Shown in pieces: positions 1-6,321 of a DNA stretch of 6,951 nucleotides (position 1 is its first letter; each line of letters begins with the position of its first letter). Both the position numbers and the translations under genes were made by a program. Origin of the DNA: Acidobacteriota bacterium (GTDB taxonomy: Bacteria; Acidobacteriota; Polarisedimenticolia; Gp22-AA2). The notes beneath the pieces are model-generated. The model was not told the DNA's origin and ran no database searches. It worked only from the letters and a program-made list of their open reading frames with translations. The stretch is taken from positions 1-6,951 of the forward strand of contig JACQNT010000025.1 of the NCBI GenBank assembly GCA_016202915.1, written 5' to 3'.

Positions 1-235
1 ACTCGTAGCAGCTCACGCCGAGCTGGGCGTGCTTGCTGTCCTTCCACTGGGCGGCCACCACCGGCGTCTTCTGCTCGTGGCACTGCAGGCACTTGGCGCT
101 CTCCTGGCCGACGACCGGCCGGGGCTTCGGCCGGACGCGCTGCCGGCCGCCCTCCACCCAGGCGACGATGAGCAGCGCCATCAGGAACAGGAACGACAGG
201 CCCGCGACGATCATGCGTTTCTGGTCGAGAGTCAT
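1..235 (-). CDS. Membrane-anchored multiheme cytochrome c, HAO-like, N-terminal part (truncated by window edge)
   Basis: Only the first 78 codons are present; the gene leaves the window at its left edge. The product starts MTLDQKRMIVAG and has one hydrophobic segment at about residues 8-26 with no clear signal-peptidase site, so it is probably anchored with the rest in the periplasm. A heme c motif CLQCH is at 49-53. It is followed by QWKDSKHA and then GVSCYE, where a second CxxCH is cut off by the edge. A first CxxCH followed by QW-x-SKHA-x-x-GV-x-CYECH is, from memory, typical of the hydroxylamine oxidoreductase / octaheme nitrite reductase group. The start follows a perfect GAGGTGA ribosome-binding site and lies 9 bp after the cytochrome b stop, so it belongs to the same operon. 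It might reduce nitrite, or serve as an electron-transfer subunit of the Rieske/cytochrome b complex. The family call rests on one segment; other multiheme cytochromes remain possible. Confidence 0.72.
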   Translation of the reverse strand, partial: MTLDQKRMIVAGLSFLFLMALLIVAWVEGGRQRVRPKPRPVVGQESAKCLQCHEQKTPVVAAQWKDSKHAQLGVSCYE

Positions 236-239
236 CCGA

Positions 240-246
240 TCACCTC
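240..246 (-). promoter_or_regulatory. Strong ribosome-binding site of the multiheme cytochrome gene
   Basis: On the minus strand GAGGTGA lies 4 nt before the ATG at 235. It is fully complementary to the 3' end of 16S rRNA and overlaps the TGA stop codon of the cytochrome b gene, so ribosomes ending cytochrome b can restart here. It fixes the start of the downstream gene and is the best Shine-Dalgarno match noticed in the operon. Confidence 0.7.
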
Positions 247-1375
247 AGTGAGTGGCCAGCGCTTCCCACAGCGTGAGCACGACCAGGACGAGGACGGCGA
301 CGGCCCCGATCCTCACCGACAGCTCGCTGGCCGGCCGCCGGCGCCTGATGGCGGCATCGATGAACGGCCAGACGAAGGCCAGGAAGCCGATGAAGCCGAT
401 CGACAGCACCGCGAAGGTGAGGCCGGTCAGCTTGAGCCAGCGGAACGTCCAGAAGAAGTACCACTCCGGCTTGATGTGCGCCGGGGTGACCAGGGGGTCG
501 GCCTTCTCGGCCAGCCCCACGGGGAAGATCACGGCCAGGCAGGTGAGCACGAACGCCAGCCCCAGCCCGATGATCAGCTCCGTCAGCATGTGATCGGGGA
601 AGAACGGGAAGGTTCGCTGCTCCGCCGGGGCGCGCAGCCGGGGGCTCTCGAACTCGAACTCCGTCACGCCGTGCAGGCGGAAGAGCAGGATGTGGCCCCC
701 CAGCAGGCCCGTCATCAGCGCCGGGAGGATGCCGATGTGCAGGATGAAGAAGCGGGTGAGCGTGTTGTCCCCGATCATCTCCCCGCCGCGCAGGAGCCGG
801 GCGAGGTAGGTTCCGACGAAGGGGACCGCCTGCGTCAGGTTGCCGGCCACCGTGGCGCCCCAGTACGACAGCTGCTCGTACACCAGGGAGTACCCGGTGA
901 AGCCGAAGAAGAGGGTCACGCCCAGAAGGCCGATCCCGATCATCCAGTTCAGCTCCCGCGGCTTGCGGTAGGCGCCGGTGAAGAAGACCCGCATCATGTG
1001 CAGGACCACGGCGGCGATCATCAGGTTGGACGACCAACGGTGCAGGCTGCGCAGGAACAGTCCGAACGGCACGACGTCGCTGATCCGCTTGATCGACTCG
1101 TACGCCTGCGACGGATCGGGCACGTAATAGAAGGAAAGGAGGATCCCGGTCGCGGCCTGGACGGTGAACAGCATGGCCGGGGTGCCGCCCAGGCACCACC
1201 ACCAGTGCTTCAGGTGGTTCGGCACCGGCTCGTTCGAGTAGTAGCGCAGGGCTTCCAGATCGAGGGGGACGCGTCTCTGGATCCACCGCCCCCAGCGGGT
1301 CCGCGCCGGGGGGAGGGGCCGGCCGCCGTACGGCGCGACCGGCTCGAGATCGGCCGGGTCGGGAGCGCGTCTCAT
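245..1375 (-). CDS. Cytochrome b of a Rieske/cytochrome b complex (fused b6 + subunit IV type)
   Basis: This 376-residue membrane protein would oxidise quinol and pass one electron to the Rieske protein and one through two b hemes (Q cycle). About seven helices are visible: four in the b6-like half (to ~235) and three in the subunit IV-like half. Heme b ligands are H112/H126 in helix B and H213/H228 in helix D. The second pair is separated by 14 residues, as in cytochrome b6, rather than 13 as in mitochondrial-type cytochrome b. The motif WCLGG places Cys61 where cytochrome b6 has Cys35, which binds the extra heme c-i. The quinol-site motif PEWY is at 303-306. A proline-rich N-terminal extension of about 40 residues precedes the core. 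The ATG overlaps the Rieske stop as ATGA, so an alternative long reading of this frame into the NapB region is not a real start. The family is clear; the heme c-i is inferred from the cysteine. Confidence 0.95.
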   Translation of the reverse strand: MRRAPDPADLEPVAPYGGRPLPPARTRWGRWIQRRVPLDLEALRYYSNEPVPNHLKHWWWCLGGTPAMLFTVQAATGILLSFYYVPDPSQAYESIKRISDVVPFGLFLRSLHRWSSNLMIAAVVLHMMRVFFTGAYRKPRELNWMIGIGLLGVTLFFGFTGYSLVYEQLSYWGATVAGNLTQAVPFVGTYLARLLRGGEMIGDNTLTRFFILHIGILPALMTGLLGGHILLFRLHGVTEFEFESPRLRAPAEQRTFPFFPDHMLTELIIGLGLAFVLTCLAVIFPVGLAEKADPLVTPAHIKPEWYFFWTFRWLKLTGLTFAVLSIGFIGFLAFVWPFIDAAIRRRRPASELSVRIGAVAVLVLVVLTLWEALATH

Positions 1376-1848
1376 GACTGGATCGTCTCCTCGAAATCGA
1401 TGAACAGGTTCTCCCCGACCTTCGAGACGGCGTAGCGCTTGAGGTTCTTCCCCTCCTCGGCGGGCGGGCCGGCGATCGCCGTCCCGTCCTTCTCGAACAC
1501 CCCGCCGTGGCAGGGGCAGACGAACTTCCCTCTCGCCCCGTCGTAGTGCACCTTGCACCCGAGGTGCGGGCAGATGTCGGACAGCGCCACGATCTCCGTC
1601 CCCGTGTCGGTGACCAGGGCGGTCCCGCCGTCGGGAAGCCGGTACGGCCTTCCCCGGCCCGGCGGGATGTCGGTCTTGGGCGCGAGGAAAATCGTCCGCT
1701 TGAGGCGAATCGACTTGAGCGGGTAGATGTAGCGCGCCGCGAGGGCGGAGGCGACGGCGGCCACCGTCCCGAGTCCGCTCAGCATCGCCAGGCGCGCGAG
1801 GAAGCCACGGCGTCCGGTCCCGTCCGCTCCGATGCCGGCGTTCTCCAT
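1372..1848 (-). CDS. Rieske [2Fe-2S] iron-sulfur protein of the cytochrome b complex
   Basis: This 158-residue protein would take an electron from quinol at cytochrome b and hand it to a periplasmic cytochrome. The N-terminus has a twin-arginine motif (GRRGFL, residues 12-17) and a hydrophobic segment at about 19-42, consistent with Tat insertion and an uncleaved anchor. Cluster box I is CPHLGC (93-98) and box II is CPCHGG (111-116). The ligands are Cys93, His95, Cys111 and His114, with a Cys98-Cys113 disulfide. The usual Ser after HG in box II is Gly116, and the usual Tyr two residues later is Phe118. In mitochondrial and Rhodobacter proteins these side chains hydrogen-bond the cluster and raise its potential, so this one is predicted to be low-potential and menaquinol-compatible. 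The start codon directly follows the stop of the upstream NapB-like gene, and the stop overlaps the cytochrome b start, which matches a joint complex. Confidence 0.95.
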   Translation of the reverse strand: MENAGIGADGTGRRGFLARLAMLSGLGTVAAVASALAARYIYPLKSIRLKRTIFLAPKTDIPPGRGRPYRLPDGGTALVTDTGTEIVALSDICPHLGCKVHYDGARGKFVCPCHGGVFEKDGTAIAGPPAEEGKNLKRYAVSKVGENLFIDFEETIQS

Positions 1849-2391
1849 CTACTCGATTCCCCGGAATGAGTTGCCGCGCCAGGCCGCAGTCCCGGGCGTC
1901 GACGGCACGTGACACTGCGGGCAGTTGACGCGGTCCTGGTGCGGCGTCCGGATGGGGCTGCCTCCCGATTCCCCGTGACACCCGGGACAGTTCCGCCGTC
2001 CCTGCAGCGGATGGGGAATCGTCGGCGGGGCCCCCCTGTAGGCCCGGGTGCCGCGCGCGGGATAGCGCAGCCCGACGAACGCGTTGCGCGCGAGCCCCTC
2101 GCGCCGCGTCACCTGCTCCACGTGGCACTGCGGGCAGCTCACCTGCCCGGGGTGGGGCGTGCGCGGCGCCAGGCCCTCTCCCTCGACCTCCATTCCTTCT
2201 CCGTGGCAGGTCAGGCAGTCCTCCCTCTGGAGGGCGCGGACGGCGTGCGGGATCACCGGGGGGGCGCCGTCGTAGGCGCGCTGCACGCGCAGGTAGGCGG
2301 CGCGCCCGGGCGGCGATCCCGCCCCGGCGACGCACCCCAGTATCCACGTCGTCGAGACCAACGCCAGCGGGACGGCCGCCGTCCGCCTCAC
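1849..2391 (-). CDS. napB: Tandem-duplicated NapB-like tetraheme cytochrome c lipoprotein
   Basis: NapB is normally a small diheme cytochrome that gives electrons to NapA. Here 180 residues carry two copies of the NapB core. Copy 1 (about 40-108) has GAPPVIPH, CLTCH (59-63), PRTPH and CPQCHV (86-91). Copy 2 (about 118-179) has GAPPTIPH, CPGCH (135-139), IRTPH and CPQCHVP (157-163). Each copy ends in a matching N-x-F-x-G element. The total is four CxxCH motifs, so four c hemes are predicted. The N-terminus is a short hydrophobic signal ending in ILGC, a lipobox with Cys20, so the mature protein is probably a lipid-anchored periplasmic protein. The GTG start overlaps the napA stop as GTGA. An ATG further inside the frame would lose the signal sequence, and the frame upstream of the GTG lies wholly within napA. 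The stop abuts the Rieske start, placing this protein between NapA and the quinol-oxidising complex. The NapB relationship is seen in motifs; the electron path is inferred. Confidence 0.88.
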   Translation of the reverse strand: MRRTAAVPLALVSTTWILGCVAGAGSPPGRAAYLRVQRAYDGAPPVIPHAVRALQREDCLTCHGEGMEVEGEGLAPRTPHPGQVSCPQCHVEQVTRREGLARNAFVGLRYPARGTRAYRGAPPTIPHPLQGRRNCPGCHGESGGSPIRTPHQDRVNCPQCHVPSTPGTAAWRGNSFRGIE

Positions 2392-4730
2392 GCCTTTTCC
2401 AGCCGCACGGCGCACTTCTTGTAGTCGGGCTCGCGGCTGATGGGGCAGTACGCGTCCAGGGTGACCTCGTTGATCAGCCGCGACTCGTCGAAGAAGGGGA
2501 CGAAGACCAGCCCGCGCCTCGGGATCGACCGCCCGTGGATCGAGGCCGGCAGGACGCACGACCCGCGGCGCGAGACGATGCGCACGGCGTTGCCGTCGGC
2601 GATGCCGAGCTCGCGGGCGTCCTCGGGATTGATCTCGACGAACGCCTCCGGGACGGCCCGGTGGAGCTCCGGGATGCGGCGCGTCATGCTGCCGGTGTGC
2701 CAGTGCTCCAGGACGCGCCCGGTGCACAGCCAGAACGGGTACGTCCCGTCCGGCGCCTCCGGCGGGGGCTCGTAGGGGCGCGCCCAGACGACGGCCTTCC
2801 CGTCGTCCGCCTTGTTCTTGTAGAACTTGATGCCGGCCCCCCGAGGGACGTAGGGGTCGTCGCCCTCGACGTACCGCCGCCGGGTCTCGCGGCCGTCCAC
2901 CACCGGCCAGCGCATCCCGCGGCTGGCTTTCAGTTCCGCGTAGGTCGCGACGTCCTTGCCGGTCCCGACGGTGAACTCGCGGTACTCCTCGTAGAGCGCC
3001 TGCTCCAGCGACTTCTTCCCGGCCGCCACCTCCGGATACTCGAACAGGCGCCCGTGGCCCAGCCTGCGGGCCACCTCCACGATCTGCCAGAGGTCCGGCT
3101 TCGCCTCGCCGGGCGGATCGATCATCTTCACCCAGTGCTGGGTGCGACGCTCGGTGTTCCCGAACATCCCCTCCTTCTCCACCCACATCGCGGAGGGGAG
3201 GACGACGTCCGCCACGGCGGTCGTCTCGGTCGGGTAGACGTCGGAGACCACGACGAAGGTGTCGTCGCGCAGGCACGCCTTGCGATAGCGCGTGGCGTTC
3301 GGGAGGGTCTGCATCGGGTTGGTCGTCTGGATCCAGATCGCCCGGATCTCGCCGCGGTCGAGGGCGCGGAACATCTCCACGGCGTCGCGGCCCGGGCGCG
3401 CCGGGATCGATTCCGGCGGCACCTTCCAGATGGCCGCCGCCTTCGCGACGTGTTCCGGGTTGGTCACGACCATGTCGGCCGGCAGCCGGTTGGCGGCCAC
3501 GCCCACCTCGCGCACCGTGCCGCAGGCCGACGGCTGCCCGGTGAGGGAGAGGGCCGTCGATCCCGGCTTGCCGAACTTCCCGGTCAGGAGGTGGAGGTTG
3601 TAGATGAGGTTGTTCATCCAGGTGCCGCGGGTGTGCTGGTTGACCCCCATCGTCCAGAGCGACACGACCCGCGTGCCGGGATCGCCGTACAGGCGCGCCA
3701 GCTCCTCGATCCTCTCCGCGGCGACGCCGCACAGGGGCGCCGCCTTCTCCGGGGCGTAATCCCGCAGGAACCGGGCGTACTCCTCGAAGGAGATCAGCCG
3801 CGGCTCCTCCTGGAACTTGAAGTCGTCCTCCAGGCCGTAGCCGATCGCCGTCCTGCCCCGCTTGAAGACCACATGCTCCTCGACGAAGCCCCGATCGATC
3901 TTCCCGTCGCGCACCAGGCAGTGCGCCACCGCGTTCGCCAGGGCCAGGTCCCCCTGCGGGACGATCTCGACGTACAGGTCCGCCTGCTCGGTGGTCCGGG
4001 TCCGGCGGACGGCGATGTCCACGATCTTCACGAACGGCTGGCGGGCCTTGCGGTCGACGATGCGGGAGAACAGCACCGGGTGCATCTCGGCCATGTTGGC
4101 GCCCCACAGCACGAAGGTGTCCGCCTCGTCGAGGTCGTCGTAGCAGCCGGAGGGCTCGTCCGATCCGAACGTGGTGAGGAAGCCGGCGACGGCCGAGGCC
4201 ATGCAGAGCCGCGCGTTGGCCTCCAGGTTGTTCGACCCGATCCCGGCCCGCATCCACTTGAGGGCGGCGTAACCTTCCGGGATGGTGGACTGGCCGGAGA
4301 GGTAAAGCGCCACGGCGAACGGTCCGTTCGCCTCGATCGTTTCCTTGAGCCGTCGCGCGATCAGGTCGAGGGCCTCCTCCCAGGACGCTTCGACGAGGCC
4401 GCCCTCCTTCCGGACCAGCGGCCTGGTGAGGCGGTCGGCGCCGTACGGGGCGAGCGCCACGTGGTACCCCTTGACGCAGAGGAGCCCCTTGTTGACCGGG
4501 TTCTGCGGGTCGCCCTGCACGGCGACGATCCGGCCGCCCTTCGTCCCGACCAGGACGCCGCAGCCGGTGCCGCAGAAGCGGCAGACGCCCTTCGTCCAGT
4601 CGAGGCCCGCGGCGGCGGGTCCGCCCCGGGTCGCGGGGCCGCCGCGGCAGGAGAGATCCGCCCCGGTCAGGACGGCGACGGCCGCCGCCTCCGCGCTCCG
4701 CCTGAGGAAATCGCGGCGCGAGACGGTCAT
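2388..4730 (-). CDS. napA: Periplasmic nitrate reductase catalytic subunit NapA
   Basis: NapA reduces nitrate to nitrite in the periplasm using a molybdenum bis-MGD cofactor and one [4Fe-4S] cluster. The 780-residue product begins with a Tat signal (SRRDFLRRS, residues 4-12). The cluster motif is C50-x2-C53-x3-C57-x27-C85. The likely Mo ligand is Cys176 in ARLCMASAVAGF, with the downstream DEPSGCYDD typical of NapA. Other NapA signatures are NQHTRGTWMNN, LTGQPSACGTVREVG, ADMVVTNPEH, ADVVLPSAMWVEKEGMFGN and TGRVLEHWHTGSMTRR. The C-terminus ends in the usual KKCAVRLEKA-type stretch. Length is between that of Desulfovibrio NapA and the roughly 830-residue enterobacterial form. The ATG at the Tat motif was chosen; a longer reading would run through napD. 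It overlaps the napD stop by 4 bp (ATGA). NapA was preferred over assimilatory NasA or formate dehydrogenase because of the HTRGTW/GQPSACG signatures and the NapD and NapB neighbours. Confidence 0.97.
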   Translation of the reverse strand: MTVSRRDFLRRSAEAAAVAVLTGADLSCRGGPATRGGPAAAGLDWTKGVCRFCGTGCGVLVGTKGGRIVAVQGDPQNPVNKGLLCVKGYHVALAPYGADRLTRPLVRKEGGLVEASWEEALDLIARRLKETIEANGPFAVALYLSGQSTIPEGYAALKWMRAGIGSNNLEANARLCMASAVAGFLTTFGSDEPSGCYDDLDEADTFVLWGANMAEMHPVLFSRIVDRKARQPFVKIVDIAVRRTRTTEQADLYVEIVPQGDLALANAVAHCLVRDGKIDRGFVEEHVVFKRGRTAIGYGLEDDFKFQEEPRLISFEEYARFLRDYAPEKAAPLCGVAAERIEELARLYGDPGTRVVSLWTMGVNQHTRGTWMNNLIYNLHLLTGKFGKPGSTALSLTGQPSACGTVREVGVAANRLPADMVVTNPEHVAKAAAIWKVPPESIPARPGRDAVEMFRALDRGEIRAIWIQTTNPMQTLPNATRYRKACLRDDTFVVVSDVYPTETTAVADVVLPSAMWVEKEGMFGNTERRTQHWVKMIDPPGEAKPDLWQIVEVARRLGHGRLFEYPEVAAGKKSLEQALYEEYREFTVGTGKDVATYAELKASRGMRWPVVDGRETRRRYVEGDDPYVPRGAGIKFYKNKADDGKAVVWARPYEPPPEAPDGTYPFWLCTGRVLEHWHTGSMTRRIPELHRAVPEAFVEINPEDARELGIADGNAVRIVSRRGSCVLPASIHGRSIPRRGLVFVPFFDESRLINEVTLDAYCPISREPDYKKCAVRLEKA

Positions 4731-4990
4731 GCGGTGCTCTCGGGGCGGTCCATGTTGAACGCGGCCACTAGCGACACCGACACGACGCCCGGCGCCCGGG
4801 CGAGGGTATGGTGGAGCCCGGCGAGGCCGTCCTTCTGGCACTCGGTCGTCAGGACGACCGCCCCGCCGAGGTCGCGCAGCCGGGTCGCCGGCAGGGCGGC
4901 GAGGAACGCCCGTCCTTCCGCCGCCACGGCGGAATCGAGGCGGACGATCCAGGAGGAGACGACCGTGGCGGTCTCGACATCGGCGCGCAA
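4727..4990 (-). CDS. napD: NapD-like Tat-proofreading chaperone for NapA
   Basis: This 87-residue protein has the same length as E. coli NapD. The middle matches the family's ferredoxin-like fold: an opening strand VVSSWIVRL, a helix, the strand GGAVVLTTE, a second helix, and the typical closing segment GVVSVSLVAAFNMD (compare GVLAVSLVYH in E. coli). NapD binds the NapA Tat signal in the cytoplasm and delays export until the cofactor is inserted. No signal peptide is present, as expected. The frame is closed upstream by the porin stop codon, and the only usable start I see is TTG at 4990, three bases after that stop. No convincing Shine-Dalgarno precedes it, so translation may depend on coupling to the porin. 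The stop overlaps the napA ATG. The sequence is divergent, but position and closing motif make the call firm. Confidence 0.85.
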   Translation of the reverse strand: MRADVETATVVSSWIVRLDSAVAAEGRAFLAALPATRLRDLGGAVVLTTECQKDGLAGLHHTLARAPGVVSVSLVAAFNMDRPESTA

Positions 4991-4993
4991 GGA

Positions 4994-6265
4994 TCAGAAC
5001 CCGAAGGTCGCCATGACGTATCCCCAGTCCAAGGCGTCGTCACCCCGCTTCAGGCGGGCGAACCGGCGCGGCTCGAAGCGGCTGTATCCTACCTCCAGAG
5101 TCGCCTTCGCCGACCAGGCGAAGCGATAGGTCAGATCGAGTTCGACGCCGACGTCCGTCCCGGACGCTCCCAGGGGATCGAGGCCAAGCTGGATCCCTCC
5201 GGCGTCCTTCCAGGGCCCCGCGGCCTCGTCGAGGCGGAACCGGTGGGTCCTGGCCTGGCCGAAGTGGCGGCCCCTGGTGAACGAGACGCCCGCATACGGG
5301 CTCTCGAGGTTGCGCCAGCCTTCGAGGTCGGCGTAGCCGTAGTGGGGGTGGTTGGTGGGGAAGAAGTTGAAGAACTCCTGGCGCTCGCCGTCGGCCGGAT
5401 CCCTGTCGCCGGTGGCGAAATCGTATCCCGCGAAGAACCGGGTCTTCGCGTCCTTGCCCCACGTCAGGCCGGCCTGCGCGGCCGCGGCGTGGGCCCTGAG
5501 GTCGTCGCCGCGGAACGTGCCTCGTTCCGCGACCGCCTCCACGCGGAAGTCGAAGCGGCCGAAGCGGTCCTTCGCCCGGCCGCCGAGGGCGTGGATCCTC
5601 GTGGACCCGGGCGCCCCCGTCTCGCCCGCGGCCAGGACGCTGTCCTGGAAGCCGATCCCGTAGACGTCGTATTCCGCTCCCGGGCGGGGCGCGATCCGGG
5701 CATAGACCCCGTAGAGATCGCTCCCCTCCGTGGCCGGCCCCGACGTCCTGGAGGTCACCCGGGCGAGGAAACCGTCGATCCACAGGCGCGTCCCGGCGAA
5801 GCGGGCCCTGAGGCCGTCGAACGCCCGGCCGACGTTGTCCCAGCCGAACGCTCCGATCAGTCTGTCGTCCCCGTACGCCAGTTCCTGCCGGCCGAGCGTC
5901 AGGGTGAGTCGCCTGCCCTCTCCGAGGGTCGCCTCGAGGTATCCCTGGTGGAGGTCGAGGTTTCTTTCGTTCGTGGCCGAGGAGGCTTCCTGGCCGGCGG
6001 CCCGCGAGTCCTGCGCCTGGACGAAGAGGCGGTACTCCTCCCGGTACGCCAGGTTGAGCCCGATCCGGATCCGCATGTACGCCAGCCGCGTGTCGTCGTC
6101 GACGTCGCGGTCGAGGTCGGCGTCGTCGCGCCACTCGGGGCGGAAACGGGCCTCTCCCGACAACGACCAGGCGAGATCCTTCGGTTCCTCCGCCGCGCGC
6201 GCGCGCGCGGGCGGTAGCGTGAGTGCGATGAGGAGCAGCAGCGCGGTCCGTGGGAATCGTCGCAT
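4994..6265 (-). CDS. Outer-membrane beta-barrel porin, alginate-export (AlgE-like) family
   Basis: The 423-residue product has a Sec signal peptide (residues 1 to about 24, RRF start, LLLLIALTL core, ARA cleavage region). The rest is a chain of alternating amphipathic strands rich in aromatic and charged residues, ending in Phe (ATFGF) like most outer-membrane barrels. The block GRQELAYGDDRLIG (125-138) followed by WDNVGRAFDGLRARF is characteristic of the alginate_exp porin family. Members are often general or anion-type channels, so the alginate name need not reflect the substrate. It is the first gene of the nap operon with a 3-bp gap to napD, so a role in nitrate/nitrite passage across the outer membrane is a reasonable inference, not shown. 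The ATG at 6265 was chosen because it begins the signal peptide and has GGAGG 5 nt upstream; the open frame extends further upstream into the promoter region. Confidence 0.88.
   Translation of the reverse strand: MRRFPRTALLLLIALTLPPARARAAEEPKDLAWSLSGEARFRPEWRDDADLDRDVDDDTRLAYMRIRIGLNLAYREEYRLFVQAQDSRAAGQEASSATNERNLDLHQGYLEATLGEGRRLTLTLGRQELAYGDDRLIGAFGWDNVGRAFDGLRARFAGTRLWIDGFLARVTSRTSGPATEGSDLYGVYARIAPRPGAEYDVYGIGFQDSVLAAGETGAPGSTRIHALGGRAKDRFGRFDFRVEAVAERGTFRGDDLRAHAAAAQAGLTWGKDAKTRFFAGYDFATGDRDPADGERQEFFNFFPTNHPHYGYADLEGWRNLESPYAGVSFTRGRHFGQARTHRFRLDEAAGPWKDAGGIQLGLDPLGASGTDVGVELDLTYRFAWSAKATLEVGYSRFEPRRFARLKRGDDALDWGYVMATFGF
6194..6209. repeat. (CG)8 dinucleotide tract inside the porin signal-peptide coding region
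   Basis: Eight uninterrupted CG units lie in the 5' part of the porin gene and encode the alternating Ala-Arg stretch at about residues 20-24, next to the predicted cleavage site. Gain or loss of one unit would shift the frame early in the gene. In such GC-rich DNA the tract may simply reflect composition. Confidence 0.6.
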
Positions 6266-6270
6266 CGGTG

Positions 6271-6275
6271 CCTCC
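6271..6275 (-). promoter_or_regulatory. Ribosome-binding site of the porin gene
   Basis: GGAGG on the minus strand sits 5 nt before the ATG at 6265. It decides in favour of this start over in-frame upstream codons, whose extra residues would run through the promoter region. Confidence 0.7.
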
Positions 6276-6288
6276 GCGTTGGACGGTC

Positions 6289-6301
6289 GCGGCTCAATCT
6301 G
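6289..6301 (-). promoter_or_regulatory. Candidate -10 element and start site for the porin-nap operon
   Basis: If the palindrome centred at 6330.5 acts at -41.5, the -10 hexamer should occupy 6296-6301. The minus-strand sequence there is CAGATT, which matches TATAAT at three of six positions. Transcription would start near 6289, giving a leader of about 24 nt that contains the GGAGG site. The hexamer is weak and was located by spacing from the palindrome, so this is a prediction. Confidence 0.4.
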
Positions 6302-6321
6302 CGCCGGGATCGCTTGGAGAG

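Noticed and set aside
29..1435. Long plus-strand open frame opposite cytochrome b and the multiheme gene
   Set aside because: It is antisense to clearly recognised genes, rich in Arg/Gln/His/Asp/Pro without any domain pattern, and arises from high GC content suppressing stop codons.
245..2347. Apparent 700-residue fusion of upstream sequence with cytochrome b
   Set aside because: The N-terminal half is an out-of-frame reading of the NapB-like and Rieske genes; the ATG at 1375 overlapping the Rieske stop is the natural start.
1849..4257. Apparent 802-residue protein ending in the tetraheme sequence
   Set aside because: The first three quarters are an out-of-frame reading of napA; the real gene starts at the GTG at 2391 with a lipoprotein signal.
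2388..4730. NapA alternatively read as assimilatory nitrate reductase or formate dehydrogenase
   Set aside because: The NQHTRGTW and GQPSACGTVREVG signatures, Tat signal, NapD and NapB-like neighbours all fit periplasmic NapA.
2535..5129. 864-codon plus-strand open frame opposite napA and napD
   Set aside because: Antisense to unmistakable NapA and NapD sequence, low-complexity composition, no recognisable motif.
4808..6217. 469-codon plus-strand open frame opposite the porin
   Set aside because: Shadow of the porin gene, which has a signal peptide, family motif and C-terminal Phe in its own frame.
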